A DNA stretch of 64,000 nt from Thiobacillus sp. (lineage in GTDB: Bacteria; Pseudomonadota; Gammaproteobacteria; Burkholderiales; Thiobacillaceae): the NCBI GenBank assembly GCA_030679915.1, contig JAUXRY010000042.1, positions 62,001 to 126,000 of the forward strand, written 5' to 3'. The stretch's first letter is position 1; each line of letters starts with the position of its first letter. Both the position numbers and the translations under genes were made by a program. A model generated the notes under the pieces. That model had not been told where the DNA came from. It ran no database searches and was given only the letters and a program-made list of their open reading frames with translations. Positions 1 through 10,129 of the stretch are shown here, piece by piece.

Positions 1-456
1 GCTGAAATGAGCAAGCAAGGGGTGGTGATCAAACGCACGCAATCCGAGGTTGAACGGCGGGCTGAGAGAGTGCAGCTGGAAGAAGATCGGTTATCCGAGG
101 AAACGCGGCAACAGCAGGCGCAACAGGATCGCGCGCTGACCCAGACCTACACGACGGAAGCGGAGATCGATCTGGCACGTGACCGTGCACTGGCACACCA
201 TAACCTGGCGATCAAGGGTACGCAATTGCGGGCCAGAACCGTGGCCGATACCCTTGCTGAATTGAAGGAGCGGGTGGCCAGAATCGTTAAAGCCGGTCGA
301 CCGATTCCTCCGAATCTAAAGGATCAACTGGATCGGGCCGGCAAGGAAAGCCTGGAGTTGCGGCGCAGTGTGCTGAATCATGAAGAATCACTCATGAAGG
401 TGCGAGAGAAATACGATACAGACAAGATGCGGTTTCGCGAACTGACGCGCAAGTGA
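1..456 (+). CDS. Coiled-coil protein, probably 5'-truncated by the window edge
   Basis: The reading frame is open from base 1, and the ATG at base 7 has no visible ribosome binding site, so this is probably the C-terminal part of a longer gene. The visible 149 residues are highly charged, rich in Glu, Arg and Gln, and almost certainly alpha-helical with coiled-coil character. There is no signal peptide or membrane segment in the visible part. The segment resembles the C-terminal helical region of betaproteobacterial proteins that carry an N-terminal DUF4124 domain; that is recollection of family appearance, not a search result. It ends at a terminator shared with the convergent gatB. Function unknown. 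Confidence 0.6.
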   Translation, partial: AEMSKQGVVIKRTQSEVERRAERVQLEEDRLSEETRQQQAQQDRALTQTYTTEAEIDLARDRALAHHNLAIKGTQLRARTVADTLAELKERVARIVKAGRPIPPNLKDQLDRAGKESLELRRSVLNHEESLMKVREKYDTDKMRFRELTRK

Positions 457-504
457 TGCGCCAGGATTGGGTTTGTTAAACGGATAGCGGGGGGTTTAGG
501 GTGT

Positions 505-544
505 AAAACGCGTTGACCGGGGTAACCCGTCAACGCGTTTTTTT
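505..544. terminator. Bidirectional rho-independent terminator
   Basis: A 13-bp perfect inverted repeat (505-517 and 529-541) has an 11-base loop. The plus strand continues into a run of T (538-544), and the minus strand has a matching T run from the AAAA at 505-508. It lies between the coiled-coil gene (ends 456) and the convergent gatB (ends 553), so it most likely terminates both. Confidence 0.85.
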
Positions 545-552
545 ACGCTCTG

Positions 553-1980
553 CTATTGCAACTTGGCTTTCAGCAGGTCGTTGACCTGAGCCGGGTTGGC
601 TTTGCCCTTGCTGGCTTTCATCACCTGGCCGATCAGTGCGTTAAAGGCCTTTTCCTTGCCGGAACGGATTTCTTCAACCGATTTTTGATTGGCGGCGAGC
701 ACCTCGTCGATGATCTTTTCCAGTTCGCCGGAATCGGACATCTGCTTGAGGCCGCGGGCCTCGATGATGGCATCGACTTCGCCCGCGCCCTCCCACAAGC
801 CTTCGAATACCTGTTTGGCGAGCTTGCCCGACAGCGTGCCGTCCTGAATACGGGCAACCAGCGCGCCGAGTTGCCGTGAGGAAACGGGACTCTGCATAAT
901 GTCGAGTTCTGCCTTGTTCAAGGTGGCGGACAGTTCGCCCATGACCCAGTTGGCCACGAGCTTGCCTTGACCGCAGGCGCGCGCAGCCGCTTCGAAATAT
1001 TCAGCGAGCGCGCGTGAGCCCGTCAACAGCCCGGCATCGTAGGCCGATACGCCGAAATCGTTCTGGAAGCGCAGTTGCATGGCGGCGGGCAGTTCGGGCA
1101 ATGCAGCGCGCACGGACTCGATCCAGTCTTCGTCCAGCTTGACGGGCAGCAGGTCGGGGTCGGGGAAGTAGCGATAGTCGTGCGCATCTTCCTTGCTGCG
1201 CATCATGCGCGTCTCGCCGGTGTCGGGGTCGAACAGTACCGTGGCTTGCTCGATGCGACCGCCGTCTTCAAGGGTTTCGATCTGCCAGCGCACTTCGTAG
1301 TCGATGGCCTGCTGCAGAAAACGGAAGGAGTTAAGGTTCTTGATTTCGCGGCGGGTGCCGAATTCGGCTTGGCCCACCGGGCGCACGGAGACGTTGGCGT
1401 CGACACGGAAGCTGCCTTCCTGCATGTTGCCGTCGCAGATTCCGATCCAGGTCACCAGCGTGTGCAGCGCACGGGCGTAGGCAACGGCTTCGGCGCTGGA
1501 ACGCATCTCCGGCTCGGAGACGATTTCCAGCAGCGGGGTGCCGGCGCGGTTGAGATCGATCCCGGTCACACCCTGGAAGTTCTCGTGCAGCGATTTTCCG
1601 GCGTCCTCTTCCAGGTGGGCACGGGTGAGATTGATGATTCTTTCTTCGCCGTCCACCAAGATTTTCAGCGCTCCGCCTTCGACGATGGGCTTGGCCAGCT
1701 GGCTGATCTGGTAGCCCTTGGGCAGGTCGGGATAGAAATAGTTTTTGCGGTCGAACACGTTGATTCGGTTCAGCGTTGCACCGATGGCCAGGGCAAACTT
1801 GATCGCGCATTCCACCGCGCCCTTATTCAGCACCGGCAGCACGCCGGGCAGTGCGATATCGACCGCGCTTGCCTGGGTGTTGGGTGATGCACCAAACGCG
1901 GTGCTGCTACCCGAAAAAATCTTGGATTGGGTGGCGAGCTGGGTGTGGACTTCCAGCCCGATAACGGTCTCCCACTTCAT
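553..1980 (-). CDS. gatB: Aspartyl/glutamyl-tRNA amidotransferase subunit B
   Basis: GatB is the kinase/tRNA-binding subunit of the GatCAB amidotransferase, which converts Glu-tRNA(Gln) or Asp-tRNA(Asn) to the amidated forms in the cytoplasm using ammonia from GatA. The 475-residue protein starts with the family's typical [13 protein letters not shown] motif, has the [13 protein letters not shown] segment in the cradle domain, and ends in the helical GatB/YqeY tail domain. The start at 1980 is preferred over an upstream in-frame start because its ATG overlaps the gatA stop codon as ATGA, indicating translational coupling. It is the last gene of the gatCAB operon. Confidence 0.97.
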   Translation of the reverse strand: MKWETVIGLEVHTQLATQSKIFSGSSTAFGASPNTQASAVDIALPGVLPVLNKGAVECAIKFALAIGATLNRINVFDRKNYFYPDLPKGYQISQLAKPIVEGGALKILVDGEERIINLTRAHLEEDAGKSLHENFQGVTGIDLNRAGTPLLEIVSEPEMRSSAEAVAYARALHTLVTWIGICDGNMQEGSFRVDANVSVRPVGQAEFGTRREIKNLNSFRFLQQAIDYEVRWQIETLEDGGRIEQATVLFDPDTGETRMMRSKEDAHDYRYFPDPDLLPVKLDEDWIESVRAALPELPAAMQLRFQNDFGVSAYDAGLLTGSRALAEYFEAAARACGQGKLVANWVMGELSATLNKAELDIMQSPVSSRQLGALVARIQDGTLSGKLAKQVFEGLWEGAGEVDAIIEARGLKQMSDSGELEKIIDEVLAANQKSVEEIRSGKEKAFNALIGQVMKASKGKANPAQVNDLLKAKLQ

Positions 1981-3434
1981 TTCAAACCCTCCGGCGCGCG
2001 CGCATGCCAATCGGTGACGCACTGGTATTGGTGGGCGACGTTGAGCATTTTCGCCTCGCTGAAATAATTGCCAACCAGCTGCAGGCCTATGGGCAGTCCC
2101 TGGCTGTCAAAGCCGCACGGCAGCGACATGCCGGGCAGGCCGGCGAGGTTGGCGGGAATCGTGTAGAGATCGTTCAGATACATTTCAACCGGATTGTCGG
2201 ATTTTTCGCCCAGCTTGAACGCAGTGCCGGGCGCGGTGGGGCCGAGAATCACGTCGCAGGTCTTGAACGCTTCGGTGAAGTCGTTGGCGATCAAGCGGCG
2301 GATTTTTTGCGCCTGCAGGTAATAGGCGTCGTAATAACCGTGGGAGAGCACATAGGCGCCGATCAGAATGCGGCGCTTTACTTCCGCGCCAAAGCCTTGC
2401 GCGCGGGTTTTGCAATACATGTCGTCGAGGTTGGCGTATTCCGGTGCGCGGTAACCGTAGCGCACGCCGTCGAAACGCGACAGATTGCTCGAAGCTTCGG
2501 CCGGCGCCAGCACGTAATACACCGGGATCGCGAGTTTCGAATTGGCAAGTGAAATCTCGACCGTGGTCGCGCCGAGTTTTTTCAGTTCGGTGACGGCGGC
2601 TTCAACCGCGGTGGCGACTTCATTGTTCAAACCCTCGGCGAAGAATTCGCGCGGCAAGCCAACGCGCAGGCCGGTCAGCGGCTTGTCCAGGTCGCGCGCG
2701 TAATCTTCTTTTTCACGTTCCAGACTGGTCGAGTCGTTGGGATCGAAGCCGGTCATCACGTTGAGGAGCAGTGCGCAATCTTCGGCCGAAGGTGCCATCG
2801 GACCGGCCTGGTCGAGGCTGGAGGCGAACGCGATCATGCCGAAGCGAGACACCAGACCATAGGTGGGTTTGAGACCGGTGATACCGCACAGCGCAGCGGG
2901 CTGACGGATCGATCCACCGGTGTCGGTGCCGGTGGCGGCGGGTGCCATCCGTGCAGCGACACAGGCTGCCGCGCCGCCCGAGGAGCCGCCGGGTACATAG
3001 GCGGTGTTCCAGGGATTCTTCACGGCGCCGAAATAACTGGTCTCATTGGATGACCCCATGGCAAATTCGTCCATGTTGGTCTTGCCCAGGCTCGGCATGC
3101 CTGCGGCCTTGAAGCGCTGGATCACGTGGGCATCGTAGGGCGCAATGAAATTGTGCAACATTTTCGAGCCGCAGGTGGTGAGCCAGCCGTCAGTGCAGAA
3201 AATGTCCTTGTGCGCGATCGGCACGCCGGTAAGTGGGCCGGCTTTGCCTTTGGCAATCAGCGCATCCGCGGCGGCGGCTTCAGTCAGTGTTTTGTCGGCA
3301 TCGACCGTGATGAAAGCGTTGAGGACGGGATTCAATGCCGTGATGCGGTCGAGATACTGCTGGGTAAGCTCCCGGCTGGACACCTGTTTGGCGGCGAGTT
3401 GCGCAGCGAGCGCGGAAAGGCTGGCGTCTGACAT
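1977..3434 (-). CDS. gatA: Aspartyl/glutamyl-tRNA amidotransferase subunit A
   Basis: GatA is the glutaminase subunit of GatCAB. It hydrolyses glutamine and channels ammonia to GatB for transamidation of mischarged tRNA. The 485-residue protein carries the amidase signature: Lys76 in a GVPIAHKD segment, then the Gly/Ser-rich stretch with Ser151 and Ser175, matching the Ser-cisSer-Lys triad of the family. Its start lies 3 bases after the gatC stop and its end overlaps gatB by 4 bases, so the three genes form one transcription unit. Length and motifs are normal. Confidence 0.97.
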   Translation of the reverse strand: MSDASLSALAAQLAAKQVSSRELTQQYLDRITALNPVLNAFITVDADKTLTEAAAADALIAKGKAGPLTGVPIAHKDIFCTDGWLTTCGSKMLHNFIAPYDAHVIQRFKAAGMPSLGKTNMDEFAMGSSNETSYFGAVKNPWNTAYVPGGSSGGAAACVAARMAPAATGTDTGGSIRQPAALCGITGLKPTYGLVSRFGMIAFASSLDQAGPMAPSAEDCALLLNVMTGFDPNDSTSLEREKEDYARDLDKPLTGLRVGLPREFFAEGLNNEVATAVEAAVTELKKLGATTVEISLANSKLAIPVYYVLAPAEASSNLSRFDGVRYGYRAPEYANLDDMYCKTRAQGFGAEVKRRILIGAYVLSHGYYDAYYLQAQKIRRLIANDFTEAFKTCDVILGPTAPGTAFKLGEKSDNPVEMYLNDLYTIPANLAGLPGMSLPCGFDSQGLPIGLQLVGNYFSEAKMLNVAHQYQCVTDWHARAPEGLK

Positions 3435-3437
3435 GGT

Positions 3438-3725
3438 TTATTCGATGACTTTGGGGACGAGATACAGACCATTTTCAACGGCAGGCGCGATGGCCTGAAA
3501 CGCAGCGTGGTGGTCGGTTTCGGTGACGGAATCGGCACGCAGACGTTGATAGACTTCCTGCGCATGGGCCATCGGCGCGATGCCTTGGGTGTCCACAGCC
3601 TGCATGGTGGCAATGAGATCGAAGATGGAATTGAGCTGACTTTGCGAGGCCAGTGCTTGCGAATCGTCGATTTCGATGCGTGCAAGGCGCGCGATGCGCT
3701 TGACGTCGTCCGGAGAAAGGGACAT
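3438..3725 (-). CDS. gatC: Aspartyl/glutamyl-tRNA amidotransferase subunit C
   Basis: GatC is the small subunit that holds GatA and GatB together. At 95 residues it has the usual length, and it opens with the typical family start ([12 protein letters not shown]). It is the first gene of the gatCAB operon and is divergent from mreB. The 102-base gap to mreB (3726-3827) must carry promoters for both directions. A TATGAT hexamer on the minus strand (3774-3769) could be a -10 element, but no convincing -35 is seen. Confidence 0.95.
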   Translation of the reverse strand: MSLSPDDVKRIARLARIEIDDSQALASQSQLNSIFDLIATMQAVDTQGIAPMAHAQEVYQRLRADSVTETDHHAAFQAIAPAVENGLYLVPKVIE

Positions 3726-3764
3726 GAAAACACCTGAATGGCTTACGGGAACGGAGCGCGTTAG

Positions 3765-4871
<1,107 letters not shown>

Positions 4872-4905
4872 TTAGCGTTGTGTGCGGCATCACGGAGAGT
4901 CACTG

Positions 4906-5796
4906 ATGGCTGCGCCAGATCAACTCATGTTCGCCCGTCGGCTGGGTCCGACCGGTCGTCTTTTTATTTGGTTTCTGATCGGCGTGGCGTGTGTGGTCGC
5001 GGATGCCCGTTATCACGCCCTCGAAGGGTTGCGTAGCGGGTTTTCCGTGCTGATACAACCCCTGCGCGTGGCCATGCGTGCACCCAACGACATGGCTTCC
5101 GAGCTCAGCGGGTTCTTTGTGAGACATCGGCAATTGCAGCAGCAGCGTGATGCCTTGCTGGCTGAACGTGCACAGCAATCCTTAAGCGTCAACGTCGCAC
5201 GAGAACTGGCACGCGAAAATGCCGAGCTTCGCGGGCTGCTTCAGTTGCAAACCCGACCGGGTCTTCAGGTAGCGCGTGCCGCTATGTTGTACAAGGGATA
5301 TGACTGGTTTGCCCAGCGTATCACCCTGGATCAGGGTGCTGGGTCGGGCTTGCGCGGTGGCTTGCCAGTGATGGATGCTCGAGGGTTAATGGGGCAGGTG
5401 AGCCGGGTCTTTCCCGGGTCGAGTGAAGTTACTCTGGTCAGCAGTCCGCAACAGCTGACCCCCATCCTTGTGGAACGCACCGGTCAGCGTGGATTGGTTG
5501 CAGGCACCGGCCAAGGGCGCCTGGAGCTGCGTTACATGCCGGCACAAACGGACATTCGGCAAGGTGACCGCCTGCTGACATCAGGTATTGACCGGGTCTA
5601 CCCAGCAGGCCTTCCGGTAGCAAGGGTGACCCGGGTTTCCCGTTCACAATCCAGCCCCTACCTGCGTGTGGAATGTTTGCCCCTGGCCGGCCTTGAGCAT
5701 TCTCGCGCCGTGCTGGTACTGATAGCCGAGCCACAAATCATTCAACCACCAGCATCCAAGCCCGCCGCAAGCAAGCCTCAGGGGGGTAAGTCATGA
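4906..5796 (+). CDS. mreC: Rod-shape-determining protein MreC
   Basis: MreC is a bitopic inner-membrane protein that links MreB to the periplasmic PBP2/RodA complex. The 296-residue protein shows a cytoplasmic N-terminus, one transmembrane helix (about residues 20-37), a Gln/Glu/Arg-rich coiled coil (about 60-105), and the periplasmic beta domains with the usual Gly-rich loops. The start at 4906 is chosen because a GGAGAG ribosome binding site (4894-4899) sits 6 bases upstream; an in-frame ATG at 4882 lacks one. The C-terminal tail is rich in Ala, Pro and Lys. The stop overlaps mreD as ATGA. Confidence 0.95.
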   Translation: MAAPDQLMFARRLGPTGRLFIWFLIGVACVVADARYHALEGLRSGFSVLIQPLRVAMRAPNDMASELSGFFVRHRQLQQQRDALLAERAQQSLSVNVARELARENAELRGLLQLQTRPGLQVARAAMLYKGYDWFAQRITLDQGAGSGLRGGLPVMDARGLMGQVSRVFPGSSEVTLVSSPQQLTPILVERTGQRGLVAGTGQGRLELRYMPAQTDIRQGDRLLTSGIDRVYPAGLPVARVTRVSRSQSSPYLRVECLPLAGLEHSRAVLVLIAEPQIIQPPASKPAASKPQGGKS

Positions 5797-6293
5797 TCAA
5801 TGCCGCGCAGAAAGCAGGAAACTGGCGCCGCGTGATGGGTACCTTGGCGGTGGCAGTTCTATTGGAACAGCTGCCTTGGGCAGGTTGGGTGATTGAATTG
5901 CTGCCCGATTTTGTGTTGGTTGGGGTGCTGTTCTGGGTACTCCATCAACCTGCCAAAGTAGGCTTTGGCCTGGCGTTCATGCTCGGACTGTTGGCCGATT
6001 TTCAGGATGGTGCGGTGTTTGGTCAACATGCCATTGCCTATGTGATCGGCGTGTATGTCGTGCTGTTCCTGCGCTTGCGGTTGCTGCAATTTGATCCGCT
6101 TCGGCAGGCGGCACAGCTCTTCCCCATTTTTCTGGCGGTGCAGTTGATCGTGTTGCTCGTCGGTTGGCTGGCTGTGACTCCGCCAGTGGGTCTGGGGATT
6201 CTGATGCCGGTGCTGGGAAGTACCGTACTGTGGTACCTGATCGCATTGTTTGTCCGGTTACTGCATGGTAAAGGGTTGCAGGACCACGCATGA
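5793..6293 (+). CDS. mreD: Rod-shape-determining protein MreD
   Basis: MreD is a small polytopic inner-membrane protein of the elongasome. The 166 residues are strongly hydrophobic, with about five predicted transmembrane helices. A typical family segment (LLADFQDGAVFGQHA) occurs mid-protein. The position between mreC and mrdA with 4-base ATGA overlaps at both ends supports the assignment; MreD sequences are poorly conserved, so context carries much of the call. Confidence 0.93.
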   Translation: MINAAQKAGNWRRVMGTLAVAVLLEQLPWAGWVIELLPDFVLVGVLFWVLHQPAKVGFGLAFMLGLLADFQDGAVFGQHAIAYVIGVYVVLFLRLRLLQFDPLRQAAQLFPIFLAVQLIVLLVGWLAVTPPVGLGILMPVLGSTVLWYLIALFVRLLHGKGLQDHA

Positions 6294-8182
6294 GGCGCGC
6301 CACTCCGCTGAAGAATCTGAGTTTTGAACTGATGTGCTTTCAGCGGCGCCTGAAAATGGGTGGGTTCTTTATCTTGTTGTTAGCGCTGGGCCTGTTGTCG
6401 CGCAGTTTTTACCTGCAAATTGTGCAGCACGAATACTATATCCAGCGCGCCGAAAGCAATCGAACTTCACTGGTACCGACTGCGCCAAATCGCGGGCTGA
6501 TCGTCGATCGTCAGGGGCGCACGCTGGCTGAAAACTACTCGGCTTACACTGTGGAAATCACCCGCGCAGAAATGGCCAGTTTGGAAAAAACACTGATCGA
6601 GCTGGGCAAACTGATTGAAGTGACGCCCGGGCAGTTGCGACGTTTTCGGCGTTTGCTCAGTGAATCTCACGAGTTTGAGACTGTTCCGCTAAAAAGCAAG
6701 TTGACCGATGAGGAAGTGGCGATTCTGGCGGCCAATCGCTATCGCCTGCCGGGCGTTGAGGTGAAGGCACGCTTGTTCCGCAACTATCAGGCTGGGCCGG
6801 GCATGGCGCACGTGGTTGGGTTTGTCGGGCGTATCAATGACCGAGACCTGAAGAGTCTGCGCGAGCAAGACCGCGAGCAGAACTACAAGGGCAGCGTTCA
6901 TATTGGCAAGACCGGATTGGAGCAGAGTTACGAAACAACGCTGCATGGCCGCACCGGTTTTGATCAAATGGAGACCGACGCAAGCGGACGCGCTGTCCGT
7001 ATGCTGTCGCGGATTCCGCCGGTGCCGGGAAAGGATTTGCGGTTGCATCTGGACGTGGAGTTGCAGGCCGTAGCCGAGCACGCATTTGGTGATTATCTGG
7101 GTGGCCTGGTGGCACTGGATCCCAATACTGGCGGAGTGTTGGCGCTGGTCAGTCGACCCGGATTTGACCCCAATCTGTTTGTCGATGGTATCGACCCTGA
7201 AACCTGGAAGTCGCTCAACGAGTCACCGGACCGTCCAATGGTCAACCGGGCGTTACGCGGAATTTACCCCCCAGGCTCAACTATCAAGCCGTTCATGGCG
7301 ATGGCTGGGCTGGAACTCGGTCTGCGCAAACCGGGCGATTCGATTTCCGATCCTGGTTATTACAGCCTGCCCAATAGCCGTCATCAATTTCGGGACTGGA
7401 AAAAAGGCGGACATGGTGTGGTGGATTTGAAGCGTTCAATTGCGCAATCGTGTGATGTTTATTATTACAAGCTGGCCGTGGATATGGGCATCGACCGCAT
7501 GCATGATTCGCTGGCGAAATTTGGTTTTGGTGAAAAAACCGGGATCGATCTGGAAGGGGAATCGGCGGGATTGCTCCCGTCTCGAGATTGGAAAAAACGT
7601 CGCTGGAACAAAGTCTGGTATCCGGGTGAAACGGTGATTGCCGGAATTGGCCAGGGTTATCACCTCAGTACCCCCTTACAGCTGGCCGTGGCGACAGCCA
7701 TGCTCGCCAATGGCGGCATCCGCATCGAACCGCGGCTGGCTGAGGCTGTGCGTGATCCCGTTACGCACATTTGGCAACCTCTGGCCAAGGCGCCGCAGCG
7801 TATGGTTAATTTTGATCCGGCCAATATGACCGTGGTGCGTGAAGGCATGATGGATGTCATGCGGCCAGGAGGCACTGCGGCGGCTTCGGCGGCTGGTGCG
7901 AGTTACACACTCGCCGGGAAAACGGGCACCGCACAAGTGGTCGGTATCAAGCAGGGAGCCCGGTACGATTCCAGCCAGTTGTCCCGGAAAAATCGTGATC
8001 ATGCACTGTTCATGGCTTTTGCCCCTGTCGAGAATCCCCGAATTGTGATTGCAGTGATAGTCGAGAATGGAGAGCATGGTAGCTCGACCGCAGCGCCTAT
8101 TGCCCGCGCAGTCTTTGATTATTATTTGACCGGGAAACGACCGGGCACGATGAACCTGGAAGCACGCGATGCCACGGAATAG
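6290..8182 (+). CDS. mrdA: Penicillin-binding protein 2, elongasome DD-transpeptidase
   Basis: PBP2 cross-links peptidoglycan during lateral wall growth, working with RodA. The 630-residue protein has a short cytoplasmic N-terminus, one transmembrane helix (about 24-45), the PBP dimerisation domain, and a C-terminal transpeptidase domain. The catalytic motifs are intact: S330-T-I-K333, S387-C-D389 (the form usual for PBP2) and K544-T-G546. The start overlaps the mreD stop as ATGA, and the end overlaps rodA by 14 bases. These intact motifs contrast with the degenerate motifs of the DacA-like protein three genes downstream. Confidence 0.97.
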   Translation: MRRATPLKNLSFELMCFQRRLKMGGFFILLLALGLLSRSFYLQIVQHEYYIQRAESNRTSLVPTAPNRGLIVDRQGRTLAENYSAYTVEITRAEMASLEKTLIELGKLIEVTPGQLRRFRRLLSESHEFETVPLKSKLTDEEVAILAANRYRLPGVEVKARLFRNYQAGPGMAHVVGFVGRINDRDLKSLREQDREQNYKGSVHIGKTGLEQSYETTLHGRTGFDQMETDASGRAVRMLSRIPPVPGKDLRLHLDVELQAVAEHAFGDYLGGLVALDPNTGGVLALVSRPGFDPNLFVDGIDPETWKSLNESPDRPMVNRALRGIYPPGSTIKPFMAMAGLELGLRKPGDSISDPGYYSLPNSRHQFRDWKKGGHGVVDLKRSIAQSCDVYYYKLAVDMGIDRMHDSLAKFGFGEKTGIDLEGESAGLLPSRDWKKRRWNKVWYPGETVIAGIGQGYHLSTPLQLAVATAMLANGGIRIEPRLAEAVRDPVTHIWQPLAKAPQRMVNFDPANMTVVREGMMDVMRPGGTAAASAAGASYTLAGKTGTAQVVGIKQGARYDSSQLSRKNRDHALFMAFAPVENPRIVIAVIVENGEHGSSTAAPIARAVFDYYLTGKRPGTMNLEARDATE

Positions 8183-9269
8183 CCACTGGATACTGCGCCG
8201 TCTGCGTCATGTCGACGGGATTCTCCTGACGCTGGTTGTCATGCTGCTGGGCATCAGTCTGGCAGTGGTGGCGAGTGCTTCGGGGCAAAGCCCTGGACGC
8301 ATCAGTGGTCATATGATCAACATGGGTTTGGCGTTGATGGTGATGGTGGTCGTCGCCAATATCCCGCCGCATTTGCTGTCAAAGTTTGGCCCCCCTCTTT
8401 ATGTTGCCGGGATGGTGATGCTTGTCGGGGTGGCCCTGTTTGGCGAAATCCGCAATGGATCTCGGCGCTGGCTGAATCTGGGGGTGATGGCATTCCAGCC
8501 CTCTGAATTGTTGAAACTTGCACTCCCATTGTTGCTGGCCTGGTATTTTCAGCGAAACGAAACCGTGTTGCGTGCCAAGCATTACTTGTTTGGTGGCGTG
8601 CTGCTGCTGGTACCGTTCTTGATGATTTTGCGTCAACCTGACCTGGGAACGGCGATGATGATTGGCGCTTCGGGTTTTTACCTGCTGTTTTTTGCCGGCC
8701 TGCCGTGGAAGGTGATCCTGGGTGGCGGCGTGTTTGGCGGAGCCAGTTTGCCGCTGGTATGGGGGATGATGCACGACTACCAGCAGCGTCGTGTGCTGAC
8801 CCTGCTCGACCCTTCGGCCGACCCGCTGGGCGCGGGTTATCACATCATCCAGTCGACTATTGCGATTGGCTCGGGTGGCTTGTTCGGCAAAGGCTGGATG
8901 GAGGGCACGCAAAGCCAGCTCGATTTCATTCCCGAGCGTACGACCGATTTTATCTTTGCGGTATTTGGCGAAGAGTTTGGCTATCTGGGCACGATCCTGC
9001 TGGTCGCTGTGTATCTGGCCATCGTGGTGCGAGGCCTTACCATTGCGGCGCATGCGCCCACTTTGTTTGGTCGCTTGATGGCGGCCACCCTGAGCTTGAA
9101 TCTGTTCACTTATGTATTCGTCAACATGGGCATGGTGTCGGGCATTTTGCCCGTGGTTGGCGTGCCGCTTCCGCTCATGAGCTATGGCGGTACGGCACTG
9201 ATTACCCTGCTGCTTGGAATGGGCATCCTGATGAGTGTGGCCACGCATCGTCAACTCAATAAATCGTGA
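8169..9269 (+). CDS. rodA: Peptidoglycan glycosyltransferase RodA (SEDS family)
   Basis: RodA polymerises lipid II into glycan strands in complex with PBP2. The 366-residue protein is polytopic with about ten transmembrane helices and shows SEDS landmarks: the segment GSRRWLNLG, the loop with QPSELLKLALPL, and the C-terminal MSYGGTALI. It overlaps mrdA by 14 bases. The name mrdB is a synonym. Confidence 0.97.
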   Translation: MPRNSHWILRRLRHVDGILLTLVVMLLGISLAVVASASGQSPGRISGHMINMGLALMVMVVVANIPPHLLSKFGPPLYVAGMVMLVGVALFGEIRNGSRRWLNLGVMAFQPSELLKLALPLLLAWYFQRNETVLRAKHYLFGGVLLLVPFLMILRQPDLGTAMMIGASGFYLLFFAGLPWKVILGGGVFGGASLPLVWGMMHDYQQRRVLTLLDPSADPLGAGYHIIQSTIAIGSGGLFGKGWMEGTQSQLDFIPERTTDFIFAVFGEEFGYLGTILLVAVYLAIVVRGLTIAAHAPTLFGRLMAATLSLNLFTYVFVNMGMVSGILPVVGVPLPLMSYGGTALITLLLGMGILMSVATHRQLNKS

Positions 9270-9286
9270 CGGGATAAAATGACGTG

Positions 9287-10129
9287 ATGAAAACAATCCT
9301 GATTTTGGGGGTGGCTGCCGTCACCCTGGTACTGGCAGGATGCGGCAGTGGTCCATCGGCTCAAGCCAAAACTACCCCATCTGCGGCAGCCAAGAGCGGT
9401 GGCTATTATCTCGATGATGGTCCCGAAGCCAATCCTCCATCGAGGCTTGACAGCATTCCCGATGCCGTGCCGCGTGATGAACCCATGCACCGCTACGCCA
9501 ACCGCACCTACGTTGTTCTGGGAAACACTTATAAACCGCAGACTGAACGCCGCGCCTATAGCCAAGAAGGTCTGGCATCGTGGTACGGCCGTCGTTTTCA
9601 CGGCAAAAAAACGTCATCCGGTGAGCCTTATGATATGTACGCCATGACGGCAGCGCATCCTACGCTGCCGATTCCCAGCTATGCACGCGTTACGTCACTG
9701 GTGAATGGCCGGTCGGTGGTGGTGCGGATCAACGATCGCGGCCCGTTCCACAAAAACCGTCTGATCGATTTGTCGTATACCGCTGCACACAAGCTGGGCT
9801 ATCTGGGAAAGGGCAGTGCACGGGTAAGGGTAGAAAGCATCGATCCTGCCGCTAATGGCATCCCGGACGAAGCGTCCGTCGATGGCTTGTTCCTGCAGGT
9901 CGGGGCATTTGGCCAGCCTGAGAATGCGCAAAAGTTGCTCAAGCGAATCAAACGCGAGTTGGGGGTGGATGACACCCGTATTCAGGTTGTCCTGATTGGT
10001 ACGCTGCATCGCGTACAGATCGGCCCTTATGCGAACGAAGAGGATGCGCGTGCCGATCGTGCACAAGTACGGGAACGTCTTGATCTCAATGCAGTCATGG
10101 TCAGACGTGAAAGACTGGAGCAGTCATGA
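9287..10129 (+). CDS. rlpA: Septal-ring lytic transglycosylase-type lipoprotein RlpA
   Basis: RlpA is an outer-membrane-anchored lipoprotein that in characterised relatives cleaves glycan strands lacking stem peptides. The protein (280 residues from the ATG at 9287; a GTG at 9284 is also in frame) has a lipoprotein signal ending in a lipobox LAGC with Cys19, a double-psi beta-barrel domain (about 95-185) with the conserved ASWYG and VRINDRGPF segments, and a C-terminal SPOR domain (about 200-278) that binds denuded peptidoglycan. It sits between rodA and the dacA-like gene, overlapping the latter by 4 bases. Confidence 0.94.
   Translation: MKTILILGVAAVTLVLAGCGSGPSAQAKTTPSAAAKSGGYYLDDGPEANPPSRLDSIPDAVPRDEPMHRYANRTYVVLGNTYKPQTERRAYSQEGLASWYGRRFHGKKTSSGEPYDMYAMTAAHPTLPIPSYARVTSLVNGRSVVVRINDRGPFHKNRLIDLSYTAAHKLGYLGKGSARVRVESIDPAANGIPDEASVDGLFLQVGAFGQPENAQKLLKRIKRELGVDDTRIQVVLIGTLHRVQIGPYANEEDARADRAQVRERLDLNAVMVRRERLEQS

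Noticed and set aside
1075-1887. 270-codon plus-strand open frame opposite gatB
   Set aside because: Antisense shadow of gatB; no recognisable motif and composition typical of a mirrored frame.
8379-9296. 305-codon minus-strand open frame opposite rodA
   Set aside because: Antisense shadow of a conserved membrane protein; its His/Gln-rich composition mirrors hydrophobic codons and lacks any domain.
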